A stretch of DNA of 33,497 nt from Bradymonadales bacterium (GTDB lineage Bacteria; Myxococcota_A; Bradymonadia; JAFGEP01), in the NCBI GenBank assembly GCA_016931535.1, contig JAFGEP010000111.1, forward strand, positions 1-33,497, given 5' to 3'. The notes beneath the pieces were generated by a model. The model saw nothing but the letters and a program-made list of their open reading frames with translations. It made no database searches and had not been told where the DNA came from. Positions 1 through 8,422 of the stretch are shown here, piece after piece (position 1 is the stretch's first letter; each line of letters starts with the position of its first letter). Position numbers and translations under genes: made by a program.

Positions 1-510
1 AGGTATCGGTTGCGCAGCGGAGGTCATCGAGCTGGCACTCGTCCTGGCAGATCGGAAGGCATTCGCCCCCCTCGCAGACGGTCTGGGGCGGACAGGTCAG
101 CGCGGTACCCCAGGCGGTGCAGCCGTCGGCTCCCACCTGGCACTGCTGGTAGGACGAATCGGAGACACAACGCCTCTCGTCGAGCAGACAGGCGTCGGTG
201 CAGACAGGCACGCACTCGCCGTCCAGGCAGACGTGATCCGCTGGACAGGGCTGAATGGAGCCCCAGGCAGGGCAGCCATCCTCTCCGATCTGGCAGATCC
301 AAAAACCGTCCCCTGCGCATGCGCGGCTGTCCACCTCACAGGGATCGACACACGCAGAGACACAGGCTCCCTCCTCGCAAACCTCCCAGCTGGCGCAGGG
401 TACAATCGGGCTCATGTAGGTGCAGCCAGTGGCAGGATCGAGCAGGCACTGTTGGACCCCGTTCTCTACGCACCAGGCATCGCCTTGGGTACAGCTATCG
501 ACACAGGTCG
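1..510 (-). repeat. Cys-rich repeats of about 50 residues in the protease C-terminal region
   Basis: Units begin near 507, 360, 213 and 66, a period of about 147-150 bases. Each has the form C-x-D-x-C, about six residues, C, about seven residues, Q-C or I-C, then G-C, P-C, V-C and G-x-C. The last unit is cut by the window edge, so the total number is unknown. Such modules are common in secreted proteins of Myxococcota-like bacteria and are presumably disulfide-bonded outside the cytoplasm. Confidence 0.75.
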
Positions 511-2518
511 GGGTAAAGATCAGGTCGAGCTGGTAGGCCCCCGTCGTGCTGGACCAGGTGTCGATGAACAAGAAGTACTCCGCTGGATCGAGATCCGCCT
601 CGATGTGGCTTCCGTAACTGCCGGGGGGGGTGGCGTCGTCGTTGCACGCGATCTCGCTGGAGCTGCTGGAGCAAACGGTGCGCAGATAGAGAACCGTGTC
701 GAATCCGGTGGCCTCCGCCACCAGCCGGGCGGGCGTCGCCACGGTAAACCGGTAGACCCGCTCGACGCCATTGCCCGCACAGCTGCCGCGGGTGTCTCCC
801 AGGTAGCCGGCCGACAGATCCCCGGTCAACAGCTGGCTGATCGGTTCGATCGCCGTTGCATTGAAGCAGGTGTCCCCGTCCGGGGTGGCTGACGGTTCGG
901 TGAAGGTGAGCGCAAGCGTGTAGCTCCCCACCGAGCTGCTGTAACCGTCCATGAACAGGTAGTAGCTCCCCGGATCCAGCGTGGCGGCGATGTGCGAGCC
1001 GTACCCCCCCGGCGGCGTGGCGTCGTCGTTGCAAGCCAGCTCGGATGCGGTGTCGAGGCAGCTGGACCGGAGATACAGCAGGGTGTCGAAACCGCTGGCC
1101 TGAGCGACCAGGCGCCGCTGTTCGGACAGGGTGAACTGGTATACCCGATCGGCCCCGCCACCCCCGCAGCTTCCCTGGTAGTCGTCCTGGTATCCCAACG
1201 TCAGGTCACCGGTGAGGGTCTGGTCGACCGGTTCGATGGGGGTGGCACCGGAGCAGACGTCTCCTGGCATTCGATCGACGCAGGTCGCGTCGGCACACTG
1301 TTGGTCGGCGGCGCAGTCGATCGCCAGATCGAGGCGGTTGCGGCAGCTGTCGAAGGTGTAGACGTCGCCCTGGGAGCACTGCAACAAGAGGTCGGGTTCA
1401 CAGTGGCCCGCATCGGTGCAGTGGTGGCCCTCGATGCAGCCTTCGGGCCCCTCGCAGGGACTGGAGCACCAGGTTACCGACGGTGCCTGGGGCCAGGATT
1501 GGCACGACCAGCCTTCCGGGCAGTCGCCAGCCGAGTCGCAGGGGTCGCACCAGCCGTCACCGGTTCCTCCGCCGCACAGACGGGAGCTGGGCCAGGCCTC
1601 GTTTTCGCACAGATCCTGGATGGCCTGGTGCACGTAGGTGATATCTTCGCCGGTCCCGCCGCCATCGGCCGGCAGTACGTTGACCACTCGGCAGTCATCC
1701 TGCCACACATAGTCCGGTTCTCCGCGGACGAGGATGCCGACCACCCGCAGGTCGGCATCGAAAACGCCGGAACCGGAGTTGCCGCCAAAGGTGTCGGTGG
1801 TCGCGACAAAGTAGTCCAGGGTGGAGGCCCGCGCGTCCACCACCTGGCCGCCGTCGTCGATCTTGGCCGGAAGACCGCTGCCAAATCCGATGATGGGCAC
1901 CGACGCTCCCACCTGGAGGGCCGCCTCCTCCAGCCGGACCGTCGCTGGCTGGTGAGGAGAGGTGACCTGTCGATCGAGCTGGAGGATGGCGTAGTCCACC
2001 GTGCTCGTGTAGCGCTGGACCACCAGCCGCTGGCACTCGTAGACGTCCTCGGCGCGGATGGTGGCCAGCTCCCCTTCCGCCTCGTAGAAGTAGTTGAATA
2101 CGTAGCGGAATCCTCTGCATTCGCTGTCACTTTCCACGCAGTGACCGGCGGTGAGCACCAGGTCGTCGTCGATGAGCGTACCGGAGCAGTAGGCGGCCGT
2201 GGGTTGGTCTCGAAACCGCTGGTCCTCGCAGAGGTTGTAGTAGCTTCCCAGCGTGGGAGCCAAGATCCCGATATCCTCGGGGTCGCTCATGTCCAGGTCC
2301 GACGGGGGGACCAAGGCGACGATCGACTCGGCGGTCAGCTGCCGCAGAGCCTCGTCGGGATGGGCGTAGTAGTCGGTCCGGTTGTCCTCGCCGTAGACGA
2401 CCGGCTGGCTGCCTTGGGCGAAGGTGTCCAGCCGGTTTTCCTGGCTATCCGGCTGGCAGCCCGGCAGGAGGCCGAAAAGGCAGAGGAGCAAAAGGTAACG
2501 GATCGAGACGGTGTGCAT
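1..2518 (-). CDS. Trypsin-like serine protease lipoprotein with PPC-like and Cys-rich repeats (C-terminus cut by window edge)
   Basis: The frame is open from the ATG at 2518 to the left edge (839 codons), so the C-terminus lies outside the window. The N-terminus is a lipoprotein signal: hydrophobic residues 8-19, then LPGC with the lipidated Cys at 21. A chymotrypsin-fold protease domain follows (about 60-290). Its triad is visible: His126 in TAGHC, Asp175 in VDYAILQL and Ser248 in GNSGSG, closest to the V8/glutamyl-endopeptidase style of S1 proteases. Behind it come a Cys-rich linker, two homologous domains of about 120 residues resembling bacterial pre-peptidase C-terminal domains, and Cys-rich repeats of about 50 residues. 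An envelope or surface-anchored, probably active protease is inferred. No strong Shine-Dalgarno precedes the start; it is chosen for the signal peptide. A long plus-strand open frame over the same bases is a GC-bias shadow. Confidence 0.88.
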   Translation of the reverse strand, partial: MHTVSIRYLLLLCLFGLLPGCQPDSQENRLDTFAQGSQPVVYGEDNRTDYYAHPDEALRQLTAESIVALVPPSDLDMSDPEDIGILAPTLGSYYNLCEDQRFRDQPTAAYCSGTLIDDDLVLTAGHCVESDSECRGFRYVFNYFYEAEGELATIRAEDVYECQRLVVQRYTSTVDYAILQLDRQVTSPHQPATVRLEEAALQVGASVPIIGFGSGLPAKIDDGGQVVDARASTLDYFVATTDTFGGNSGSGVFDADLRVVGILVRGEPDYVWQDDCRVVNVLPADGGGTGEDITYVHQAIQDLCENEAWPSSRLCGGGTGDGWCDPCDSAGDCPEGWSCQSWPQAPSVTWCSSPCEGPEGCIEGHHCTDAGHCEPDLLLQCSQGDVYTFDSCRNRLDLAIDCAADQQCADATCVDRMPGDVCSGATPIEPVDQTLTGDLTLGYQDDYQGSCGGGGADRVYQFTLSEQRRLVAQASGFDTLLYLRSSCLDTASELACNDDATPPGGYGSHIAATLDPGSYYLFMDGYSSSVGSYTLALTFTEPSATPDGDTCFNATAIEPISQLLTGDLSAGYLGDTRGSCAGNGVERVYRFTVATPARLVAEATGFDTVLYLRTVCSSSSSEIACNDDATPPGSYGSHIEADLDPAEYFLFIDTWSSTTGAYQLDLIFTPTCVDSCTQGDAWCVENGVQQCLLDPATGCTYMSPIVPCASWEVCEEGACVSACVDPCEVDSRACAGDGFWICQIGEDGCPAWGSIQPCPADHVCLDGECVPVCTDACLLDERRCVSDSSYQQCQVGADGCTAWGTALTCPPQTVCEGGECLPICQDECQLDDLRCATDT
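515..1262 (-). repeat. Two tandem PPC-like domain repeats inside the protease gene
   Basis: Two in-frame units, about 1262-890 and 882-515, encode clearly homologous domains. Both run D-x-C-x-x-A-x-x-I-E-P, then TGDL, GSC, R-V-Y-x-F-T, GFDT-x-LYLR, ACNDDATPPG and GSHI. The two DNA copies remain similar around the ACNDDATPPG block (near 1020 and 630), which points to internal duplication. The pattern fits secreted bacterial pre-peptidase C-terminal domains, with aspartates that could bind metal; that assignment is from memory of the family. Confidence 0.75.
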
Positions 2519-2730
2519 GTGTGATTCCGTGGAGCGTGAGGAGGGAGTAACCTGCTCGCTAGACGGCCATGGCACCCAGGCATGTAGTAGAGTAGCGGTT
2601 TTGCGGACGGATTAGAAGGGATTTCCCCGGCGCCGCTCCGGGTGTGGCGGGCCTCGATCTCGAAGTGCTCCTGTCCGTGTCGGCAGGCAGGACAGAGGCT
2701 GGGGGCTCTTTGCCTTTCAAGCGCTGCCGC

Positions 2731-4224
2731 TCAACTGGAGGCACCCCAACGCGCCAGCCCGTTCACCTCCTGGAGCAACGGCGGCATGTGGTCGAAATGC
2801 GCCCGCGACTCGATCGCCTCCTTGACCGAACCGGCCAGCCCGGTGTCGCCATAGAGATTGGCACCGACCATCGTGCCATCCCGGCAGACGAAGCGCCGAT
2901 AAACCCCCTCCTCCGATTCCTCCACCACGGTGTAGCTGGCGTCTTCCGGCTGAAACTGGCCGATGCTGAAGAGATCCACCTCGAGCACCTTCAGGCGGGT
3001 CGAGGGGAGAAACCGCTCGAACTGCGCGGCCCCACCCACCGCGTTGACCCCGGCGACCAGCCCCTGGGCATAGGCCGCCGGCCAGATCCCGTAGAGCGTT
3101 CCTCGGTGCTCGGCCACATCTCCGGCGGCAAAGATGGTGGGATCGGAGGTTGCCATCCGGTCGTCTACGATCACCCCCAGGTTGACCGCCAGTCCACTCC
3201 GGCGCGCCAGGAAGCTGTTGGGGCGGATGCCGGCGGCCACCACCACCAGGTCGGCATCCAGAAGCTGGCCATTCTCCAGGCGAACCCCGCGGACCATCTC
3301 GTCCCCTGCGATCTCCTCCACCTCCACTCCACAGTGCACCGCGATCCCCAGCTCCTCCAGGTGGCTCTCCAGGAGGCGCCCGGCCGGCTGAGCCAGTTGA
3401 CGGGGCAGCAGCCAATCGAACCCCTCCAGCACCGTCACCTCCAACCCACGCTTGGACAGGGCTCCGGCCGTCTCCAGCCCCAAGAGGCCGCCGCCGATAC
3501 AGACGCACCGCTGCCCGGCCTTGGCCCGGGCCATGATCCGGTCGGAATCCTGCAGGCTCCGGTGCACCAGGACCCCCTCCCGAGTCGCTCCCGTGATGGG
3601 AGGCATGAATGCGTGGGCGCCGGTAGCCAGGATCAACCGGTCGTAGGCCAGCACCCGCCCGTCCCTCAGGTGGATCCCGCGCCCATGGCGGTCGATCTCG
3701 CCGATGTCTCCTCGGACCAGCTCGATCCGGTTTTTTTCGAACCAGTCCATCGGTTGCATGGGGAGATCGTCTCGATCGATCTCGCCGGCCAGGTAGCGGG
3801 TCAGGTTGATGCGGAAGTAGGGCAGCCCCTCCTCTCTGCCGACCAACAGGATCTGGAGCCCTGGGGCCATCTTTCTGGCCTGCTCGGCAGCGGTCAAGCC
3901 AGCCACGCCCGCTCCGGCCACCACCAACGACTGGCCTTCCATGGGGTCCGCAGCGACCCCTGTCCCTTCGTCATAGGGCTCGAACAGCTCTCTTTTTGCC
4001 CCACACCGAGGGCACAACTCGGGTGGAGAGGCGCCATGATGGGTGAAGCCACAGATGGCACATCGCCAGCTCGCCCCGAAGGAGGGTGCGGGAGGCAGGG
4101 CGACGATCTCCAGCAGAGAGAACATCTCCTGACCGACGCCGCACACCGGGCAGGTGTCGGGTGGCTCCAATCCGTGGTGGATGAAACCGCACACCTCGCA
4201 TTTCCAGCTCTTCACTGTTGTCAT
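2731..4224 (-). CDS. Rubredoxin-fused FAD/NAD(P)H-dependent pyridine nucleotide-disulfide family oxidoreductase
   Basis: The protein has 497 residues. It starts with two short rubredoxin-like domains of the rubrerythrin C-terminal type: CxxC pairs at Cys9/12 with 25/28, and Cys55/58 with 71/74. A class-I flavoprotein reductase follows, with an FAD-binding GAGVAG at 104-109, a second dinucleotide fold for NAD(P)H (CIGGGLLGLE) and the C-terminal FAD motif FAAGDVAEH. The family passes electrons from NAD(P)H to rubredoxin and on to oxygen- or peroxide-reducing partners such as rubrerythrin or flavodiiron proteins. Here donor and acceptor are fused, so an oxidative-stress or terminal electron-transfer role in the cytoplasm is inferred. 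GAGG lies eight bases before the ATG. The gene is divergent from the Ser/Thr kinase gene. Confidence 0.9.
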   Translation of the reverse strand: MTTVKSWKCEVCGFIHHGLEPPDTCPVCGVGQEMFSLLEIVALPPAPSFGASWRCAICGFTHHGASPPELCPRCGAKRELFEPYDEGTGVAADPMEGQSLVVAGAGVAGLTAAEQARKMAPGLQILLVGREEGLPYFRINLTRYLAGEIDRDDLPMQPMDWFEKNRIELVRGDIGEIDRHGRGIHLRDGRVLAYDRLILATGAHAFMPPITGATREGVLVHRSLQDSDRIMARAKAGQRCVCIGGGLLGLETAGALSKRGLEVTVLEGFDWLLPRQLAQPAGRLLESHLEELGIAVHCGVEVEEIAGDEMVRGVRLENGQLLDADLVVVAAGIRPNSFLARRSGLAVNLGVIVDDRMATSDPTIFAAGDVAEHRGTLYGIWPAAYAQGLVAGVNAVGGAAQFERFLPSTRLKVLEVDLFSIGQFQPEDASYTVVEESEEGVYRRFVCRDGTMVGANLYGDTGLAGSVKEAIESRAHFDHMPPLLQEVNGLARWGASS

Positions 4225-4607
4225 TCGCGGTACCTCGTGGGGGCAAGGTCGACCCTACCCGCATTCAGCCAAGGCGGCCGTCAACCTGTCGGCCCCCAGG
4301 TGCGCCACAGGACGCATGAACATCCGCTCCAGAGCGATGGCTGCCTGGTTGTCGGGAGTGTCCCCTCGATCTCTCCTGTTTGTCGCCAAGACGGTTGAAG
4401 ACGCCCTGTGATGTGGTGTCAACCTACCATCAACCCATGCCGAAAGAAATCGCTTCGCGTCAACCAATATGGCCACCCCACGCCCGCTCTCCCCGAGGTT
4501 CCGGGGTATGGTCGAGTCCGGCCGAGACCCCTAACGGCTTGCAGGGGGCGCCCCACCGTCGTACAAACAGCAGGCTGCCATTTCAGGGCGCAAGGACGGT
4601 ACGGCCC
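4225..4607. other. Divergent intergenic region, 383 bp
   Basis: No convincing gene is seen. It must hold the start signals for the oxidoreductase (minus) and the Ser/Thr kinase (plus). On the minus strand GGTTGA occurs three times (in 4412-4470, variants GGTTGACG, GGTTGATG, GGTTGACA). Each contains a possible -35 element, but no good -10 partner is seen at the right distance. The open frame on the minus strand at 4255-4476 starts with GTG, has no visible ribosome-binding site and resembles no known protein. Confidence 0.5.
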
Positions 4608-6356
4608 ATGTCGGACACCCCCCCCCAGGATGAAGGCTCCATCACCGAAACCGTGGATCTGAACCGCTCCAGGCCTCCGGTGGTCCACGTGGACTGGCGG
4701 CCGGGAGAGGTCATCGCCGGCCGCTACCAGATCCTGCGCAAGCTGGGCTCGGGTGGCATGGGGATCGTGGCCCAGGCGGATGATCTCTTCTTGCGCAAGC
4801 CGGTGGCCATCAAGGCACTCCGCCCCGACGTCGCCGCCGACCCCATCCACGTCGAGCGCTTCCGCAAGGAGGTCGCCCTGGCGCACACGGTCACCCATCC
4901 CAACATCGCCCGGACCTACGACCTGGGGGAGTTCAACGGCATCCACTACTTCTCGATGGAGTACCTGGAAGGTACCCCCTTGAATCAGCGGCTCATGGAT
5001 CAGAAACGCCTGACTCTTCGCGAGGTACGAGAGCTGGTGATACCGATCTGCCATGCGCTGGAGGCCGCTCACCGAGCCAAGATCATTCACCGCGACCTCA
5101 AGCCGAGCAACCTCATGCTGGTAGACGACCCCCGCCGGGTGGTCATCATGGATTTCGGCATCTCCGGCGTGCTCGGCGCCCACGAGCATCACGAACAACT
5201 GGCCAGGGACATGCCTGCTCTGACCGACTGGGAGGTCACCAGCGTGGGTATGGGAACCCCTCAGTACATGTCCCCGGAACAATGGCTGGGAGAACCTTGC
5301 GGGCCGCAATCGGACGTCTACTCCATGGGTTGCATCCTCTTCCAGTGTCTCACCGGCAGACCCCCCTTCCGAGGGAACGACAAGACCTACTACTTCAACG
5401 CCCACGTGACCGAACCAGCCCCACGGCTGCGCTCTATCGACCCTTCCCTTCCCAAGAGGGTGGATGCCGTCATCGCCCGTTGCCTGGAGAAAGAGCCTGC
5501 CGACCGGTACCCCAACTGCCGCGAGCTGTCGGAAGCGATCGCCGGAAGAGGCTCTCTGATCTCCTGGTTGCGGTTCGGCCTGTGGGCGGTCCTGTTGGCC
5601 CTCCTGTTGGCGGGGCTTGCCTGGGGCACCATCGACATGGCCGAGGAGGCCATCAAGACGGAAATGAAACCGGCGGTGGTGCGCCTGGCACAGCTCGTAT
5701 CTCAGCAGTTCACGCCCGACCTCCTGGAGACGATCCGGATCGATTCTCCCCATGGCTCCCCCGCATTTCAGCGAGCGCAAGAGACGCTCATCCCCATCTT
5801 TCTGGGCGAGGCTCCCCCCGACACCCCCCTGGAGCGGGCCACTTTCCTGGTCTACCAGGTTTTTCAACAGGTGCTCCAGGACAACCCCGGGGTCAAGTGG
5901 ATCTACATCCTCAGGAAGCTGGACGACTCCCTGGTCGAGGAGCAAGGGGTCTGGTGGGAGTTTGTCGTGGATGGCGACCCCCTCCCCGAGGACCTGGACC
6001 ACAACGGGATCCTGGAGGGCGAGGAGCAGGGAGCCATGCCCGGACATCGCTATGACAGCAGCGACGTGCCGGCCATGCTGCGATGCCTTGCAAGCGGGCA
6101 ACCGGACAACGATGACGACTTCCTCACCGACGCCTACGGCTATACCCTCTCCGGCTACGCCCCCATCGGAGAGCAGACCGGACCCGGTGGCTATATCCTC
6201 GGTGTGGACGTAGACAACTCGCGCCTGCAGACCTTCCGGATGGTCATCATCTCCCTGTGCACCCTGGTGTGGTTGGTCCTCCTGATCCTGACCAGGATCT
6301 TCGAGTTCCGCGCCATCCGCAAGCGAAGCGAGCCCTACTACACCCCTGCCGAATGA
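4608..6356 (+). CDS. Membrane-anchored Ser/Thr protein kinase with extracytoplasmic Cache-like, EF-hand-bearing sensor
   Basis: The protein has 582 residues from the ATG at 4608, chosen because AAGGA precedes it and the kinase fold begins soon after. Residues 40-310 form a complete Hanks-type kinase: glycine loop LGSGGMG (46-52), Lys69 in VAIK, catalytic HRDLKPSN (161-168), DFG (182-184), GTPQYMSPEQ and SDVYSMG. All catalytic residues are present, so it should be active. A transmembrane helix at about 322-342 leads to an external region (343-540) bounded by a second helix at about 544-562, with a short basic cytoplasmic tail. The external part has a WIYILRKLDD...WWEFVVDGDP pattern like Cache sensors. 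It also has a loop D462-x-D-x-N-G-x-L-E-x-x-E473 matching the EF-hand consensus. Signal sensing through the external domain is inferred; the ligand is unknown. Confidence 0.9.
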   Translation: MSDTPPQDEGSITETVDLNRSRPPVVHVDWRPGEVIAGRYQILRKLGSGGMGIVAQADDLFLRKPVAIKALRPDVAADPIHVERFRKEVALAHTVTHPNIARTYDLGEFNGIHYFSMEYLEGTPLNQRLMDQKRLTLREVRELVIPICHALEAAHRAKIIHRDLKPSNLMLVDDPRRVVIMDFGISGVLGAHEHHEQLARDMPALTDWEVTSVGMGTPQYMSPEQWLGEPCGPQSDVYSMGCILFQCLTGRPPFRGNDKTYYFNAHVTEPAPRLRSIDPSLPKRVDAVIARCLEKEPADRYPNCRELSEAIAGRGSLISWLRFGLWAVLLALLLAGLAWGTIDMAEEAIKTEMKPAVVRLAQLVSQQFTPDLLETIRIDSPHGSPAFQRAQETLIPIFLGEAPPDTPLERATFLVYQVFQQVLQDNPGVKWIYILRKLDDSLVEEQGVWWEFVVDGDPLPEDLDHNGILEGEEQGAMPGHRYDSSDVPAMLRCLASGQPDNDDDFLTDAYGYTLSGYAPIGEQTGPGGYILGVDVDNSRLQTFRMVIISLCTLVWLVLLILTRIFEFRAIRKRSEPYYTPAE

Positions 6357-6537
6357 GCCGACCGTTGCGATGCACCCGACCCGACTGGCAGAGCTTCCTT
6401 GTTTTTTGCCCAGACCCGCTGGCTCCCCGACCGCTCGACCGACTAAGAACGGGTGAACCGATGCGCACCACCTCGTTGTCCAAAATTCTACGCCAACCGG
6501 TCCGAGATGACCTGTCGGTGGCAATAGGGATGAACCG

Positions 6538-7191
6538 ATGAGCGCGATCTCCCTGGCCGTCACACCCCATCCGTGGCTCGATCTGGGCGCCTTCTGCGCT
6601 TCCTTCCCTCGCCCCCTGGGAGAGATCCCCTCTCCCCCCTGGCTTGGCGAGCTGCTGCGGATCGAGACACCCAGCCCGCTCCTACCCAGCGATGAGGTTC
6701 GAGCGGCGATTCGCAACCTACTCCGCCACGGTGGGTTCAAGCCCACCGGACGCAGCAAGCCAGCCTCCGAGTACCTGATGGGGGCGGCTCAGAAGGGCAC
6801 CCTGGCTCCCATCAACCCGGCCGTCGATGCCTGCAACGCGGTCTCCTTGCACAGCGGGCTTCCCATCAGCGTGATCGACCTGGAGCGAACCCACCCTCCC
6901 TTGCGAGTGGCTCTCGGGGGATCGACCGACGAGTACGTGTTCAACGCCGCCGCCCAGGTGATCGACGTCGAAGGGTTGATCTGCCTGTTCGACGCGCTGG
7001 GCCCCTGTGCCAACGCGGTGAAGGACGCCCAGCGGACCAAGACTCATCCCCAGAGCACGCGGACACTCTCGCTGGTCTGGGGCTCCATCCACCTTCCCGG
7101 CCGCACCGCCGAGACCGTCGCCTGGTACCGGGATGTCCTCAAACGGCTGGGGGCATCGACCGAGCCGGTCATTCTCGATCGGAGCTTCTGA
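6538..7191 (+). CDS. Free-standing B3/B4 tRNA-binding domain protein
   Basis: The protein has 217 residues. The centre carries the B3/4 signature: RNLLRHGGFKPTGRSKPASEYL, then INPAVDACNAVSLHSGLPISVIDL and a final R-T-L-S-L-V-W block. In bacterial phenylalanyl-tRNA synthetase this domain sits in the beta subunit and hydrolyses mis-charged tRNA. Stand-alone copies (COG3382 type) are widespread and mostly uncharacterised; trans-editing or tRNA/amino-acid binding is inferred. There is no signal peptide. The start has a weak AGGG-like element about eight bases upstream. It lies 181 bp behind the kinase gene, and its 3' end faces the next gene with a gap of only 15 bp. Confidence 0.82.
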   Translation: MSAISLAVTPHPWLDLGAFCASFPRPLGEIPSPPWLGELLRIETPSPLLPSDEVRAAIRNLLRHGGFKPTGRSKPASEYLMGAAQKGTLAPINPAVDACNAVSLHSGLPISVIDLERTHPPLRVALGGSTDEYVFNAAAQVIDVEGLICLFDALGPCANAVKDAQRTKTHPQSTRTLSLVWGSIHLPGRTAETVAWYRDVLKRLGASTEPVILDRSF

Positions 7192-7206
7192 GGTCTCGAA
7201 GGCAGG

Positions 7207-8184
7207 TCAGACGTAGTCGAAGTACATCGTCTGGCGGCCGCCCCCGATCTCCTCCAGCAGGATCAGGTTGGCGATGGGCTGCGGGTGCCGGCTGGCGATG
7301 TAGTAATCCTTGAGGTTGATGGGGATGGCCACCTTCTTGTACTTGGTGATCCCGCCCCCGCCCGGAATCACGACCAGGGTGAACTGCTGGTTCTCCTCCC
7401 AGGGGTTGGCCCACCATTTCAGCTCGTAGGTACCTCTGCCCGGGTAGGTGAGGTTCTTGATGACCGCCTTGTTGGAGGAGTCGGCCAGGACGACGGCGTG
7501 GTTGGTGTCGGGGACCTTCCCGTCCGGATGCAGGATCTTGCCGGTGAACAGGAACAGCTCCCGGTCCCGGGCCACCCGTCCCGGCTCCACCCCGCTGTCC
7601 CGCTTGATGAAGTCGGTGATGCTCAGGGTGATCATCCCCCCGACCTCCTGGGGTCCGGTCAAGGGGCCCTTCCAGATGGGCTTGAGCTGCAGGCTGAACT
7701 CCTTGCCTCCCGCGGTGCCGAGGGTCACATCCAGCTTCAAGGAGCCGATGGGGAGGTCCATCTTGTTGGCCACCATGGCTGCCAGGGCGCCGGTGCCTGC
7801 GATGATTGTGAAGGGCAGCCCCTGGTTGCTCAGGGCGAACTCCTTGGCCTTGGCGACCACCAGCTTGCCGGTCTCGGTCTGCAGCCAGGCTTGGGCAACC
7901 GACTTCACGGCGTCGGTATAGCCGCCGCTCTTGGGAGGTTCCTGACCCGGCGAGCCGGTGCGCTCGGGGGCGGGCGGGCCTTCCGGCTGCAGCTGGACCG
8001 GATCTGGAGATCCCGCGGCGGTGCGTGCCATGGGTGCCGGAGGCCGCAGGATCTCCGCCTGCTTCTCCGGCGGCAGGCCGGCTAGCTCCGCCTTGAGCTG
8101 CACCAGCTCGGCAGCGGTAGGCACTGTTGGTTGTGCGGTACTCCCCAGGGGAGAGTGCCTCTTCTGCTGTACGCGCTCGGTCAT
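7207..8184 (-). CDS. Unrecognised protein with Pro-rich linker and beta-rich C-terminal domain
   Basis: About 325 residues (ATG at 8184; a GTG at 8196 would add four, but its GGAGG is only three bases away, so the start is uncertain). I do not recognise the family. Visible parts are a polar N-terminus with VQQKR and several V-Q dipeptides, a Pro/Gly-rich linker (about 46-92), and a helical segment with a hydrophobic Gly/Ala stretch (TIIAGTGALAAMVAN). After these comes a probable beta-sandwich with a WWANPWEENQQF motif and Gly-rich GGGG. There is no signal peptide. The V-Q-rich N-terminus recalls proteins encoded near extracellular contractile injection systems with DUF4157, but no other part of such a system is present, so this is only a hint. 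GC is about 70% in a hand-counted line, in strong contrast to the divergent radical SAM gene. Confidence 0.7.
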   Translation of the reverse strand: MTERVQQKRHSPLGSTAQPTVPTAAELVQLKAELAGLPPEKQAEILRPPAPMARTAAGSPDPVQLQPEGPPAPERTGSPGQEPPKSGGYTDAVKSVAQAWLQTETGKLVVAKAKEFALSNQGLPFTIIAGTGALAAMVANKMDLPIGSLKLDVTLGTAGGKEFSLQLKPIWKGPLTGPQEVGGMITLSITDFIKRDSGVEPGRVARDRELFLFTGKILHPDGKVPDTNHAVVLADSSNKAVIKNLTYPGRGTYELKWWANPWEENQQFTLVVIPGGGGITKYKKVAIPINLKDYYIASRHPQPIANLILLEEIGGGRQTMYFDYV

Positions 8185-8422
8185 GGTGGACCCCACTTGC
8201 CTCCAGATCAGCGAACGTCGAATTACTCCAGCTGATCCCTTGAGTAGAAACCCTTGTAAAGAGTAGTGCCGTTGGGGCAGGATGACAATGGGAAGGGACG
8301 AGGGCTAGTTTCGTTCCAGGTCTAGTTGTCGTGTAGGACGCGACTGTTTCAGCGCATTATCAATGCATTATGGGCCTTTCTTAGCCGAATGCTGGAAAGG
8401 GGACAAGGTGGTAGGTGATGTG

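Noticed and set aside
992..2524. Plus-strand open frame of about 510 codons opposite the protease gene
   Set aside because: The minus strand encodes a complete protease triad, lipobox and repeats. The plus-strand protein resembles nothing and arises from GC-biased third positions.
2584..2592. CTCTACTAC on the minus strand upstream of both lipoprotein genes (also at 25607-25615) as a shared promoter element
   Set aside because: The distances to the two start codons differ (about 70 and 33 bases), and a shared 9-mer can arise by chance among many pairs in 33 kb.
2644..4398. Plus-strand open frame of about 580 codons opposite the oxidoreductase
   Set aside because: The opposite strand has clear rubredoxin and FAD/NAD motifs; the plus-strand product is Gln/His/Pro-rich without any recognisable motif.
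4255..4476. Possible small gene on the minus strand in the divergent region
   Set aside because: It needs a GTG start without a ribosome-binding site, resembles no known protein and would overlap the expected promoter region.
4419..6758. Minus-strand open frame of 779 codons opposite the Ser/Thr kinase
   Set aside because: The kinase on the plus strand has all catalytic motifs. The antisense frame is long only because high-GC codon use removes stops there.
8197..8422. Search for a precursor peptide gene next to the first radical SAM gene
   Set aside because: Only an 8-codon frame near 8284 is found, with no leader- or core-like sequence; there is no support for a peptide-modification cluster.
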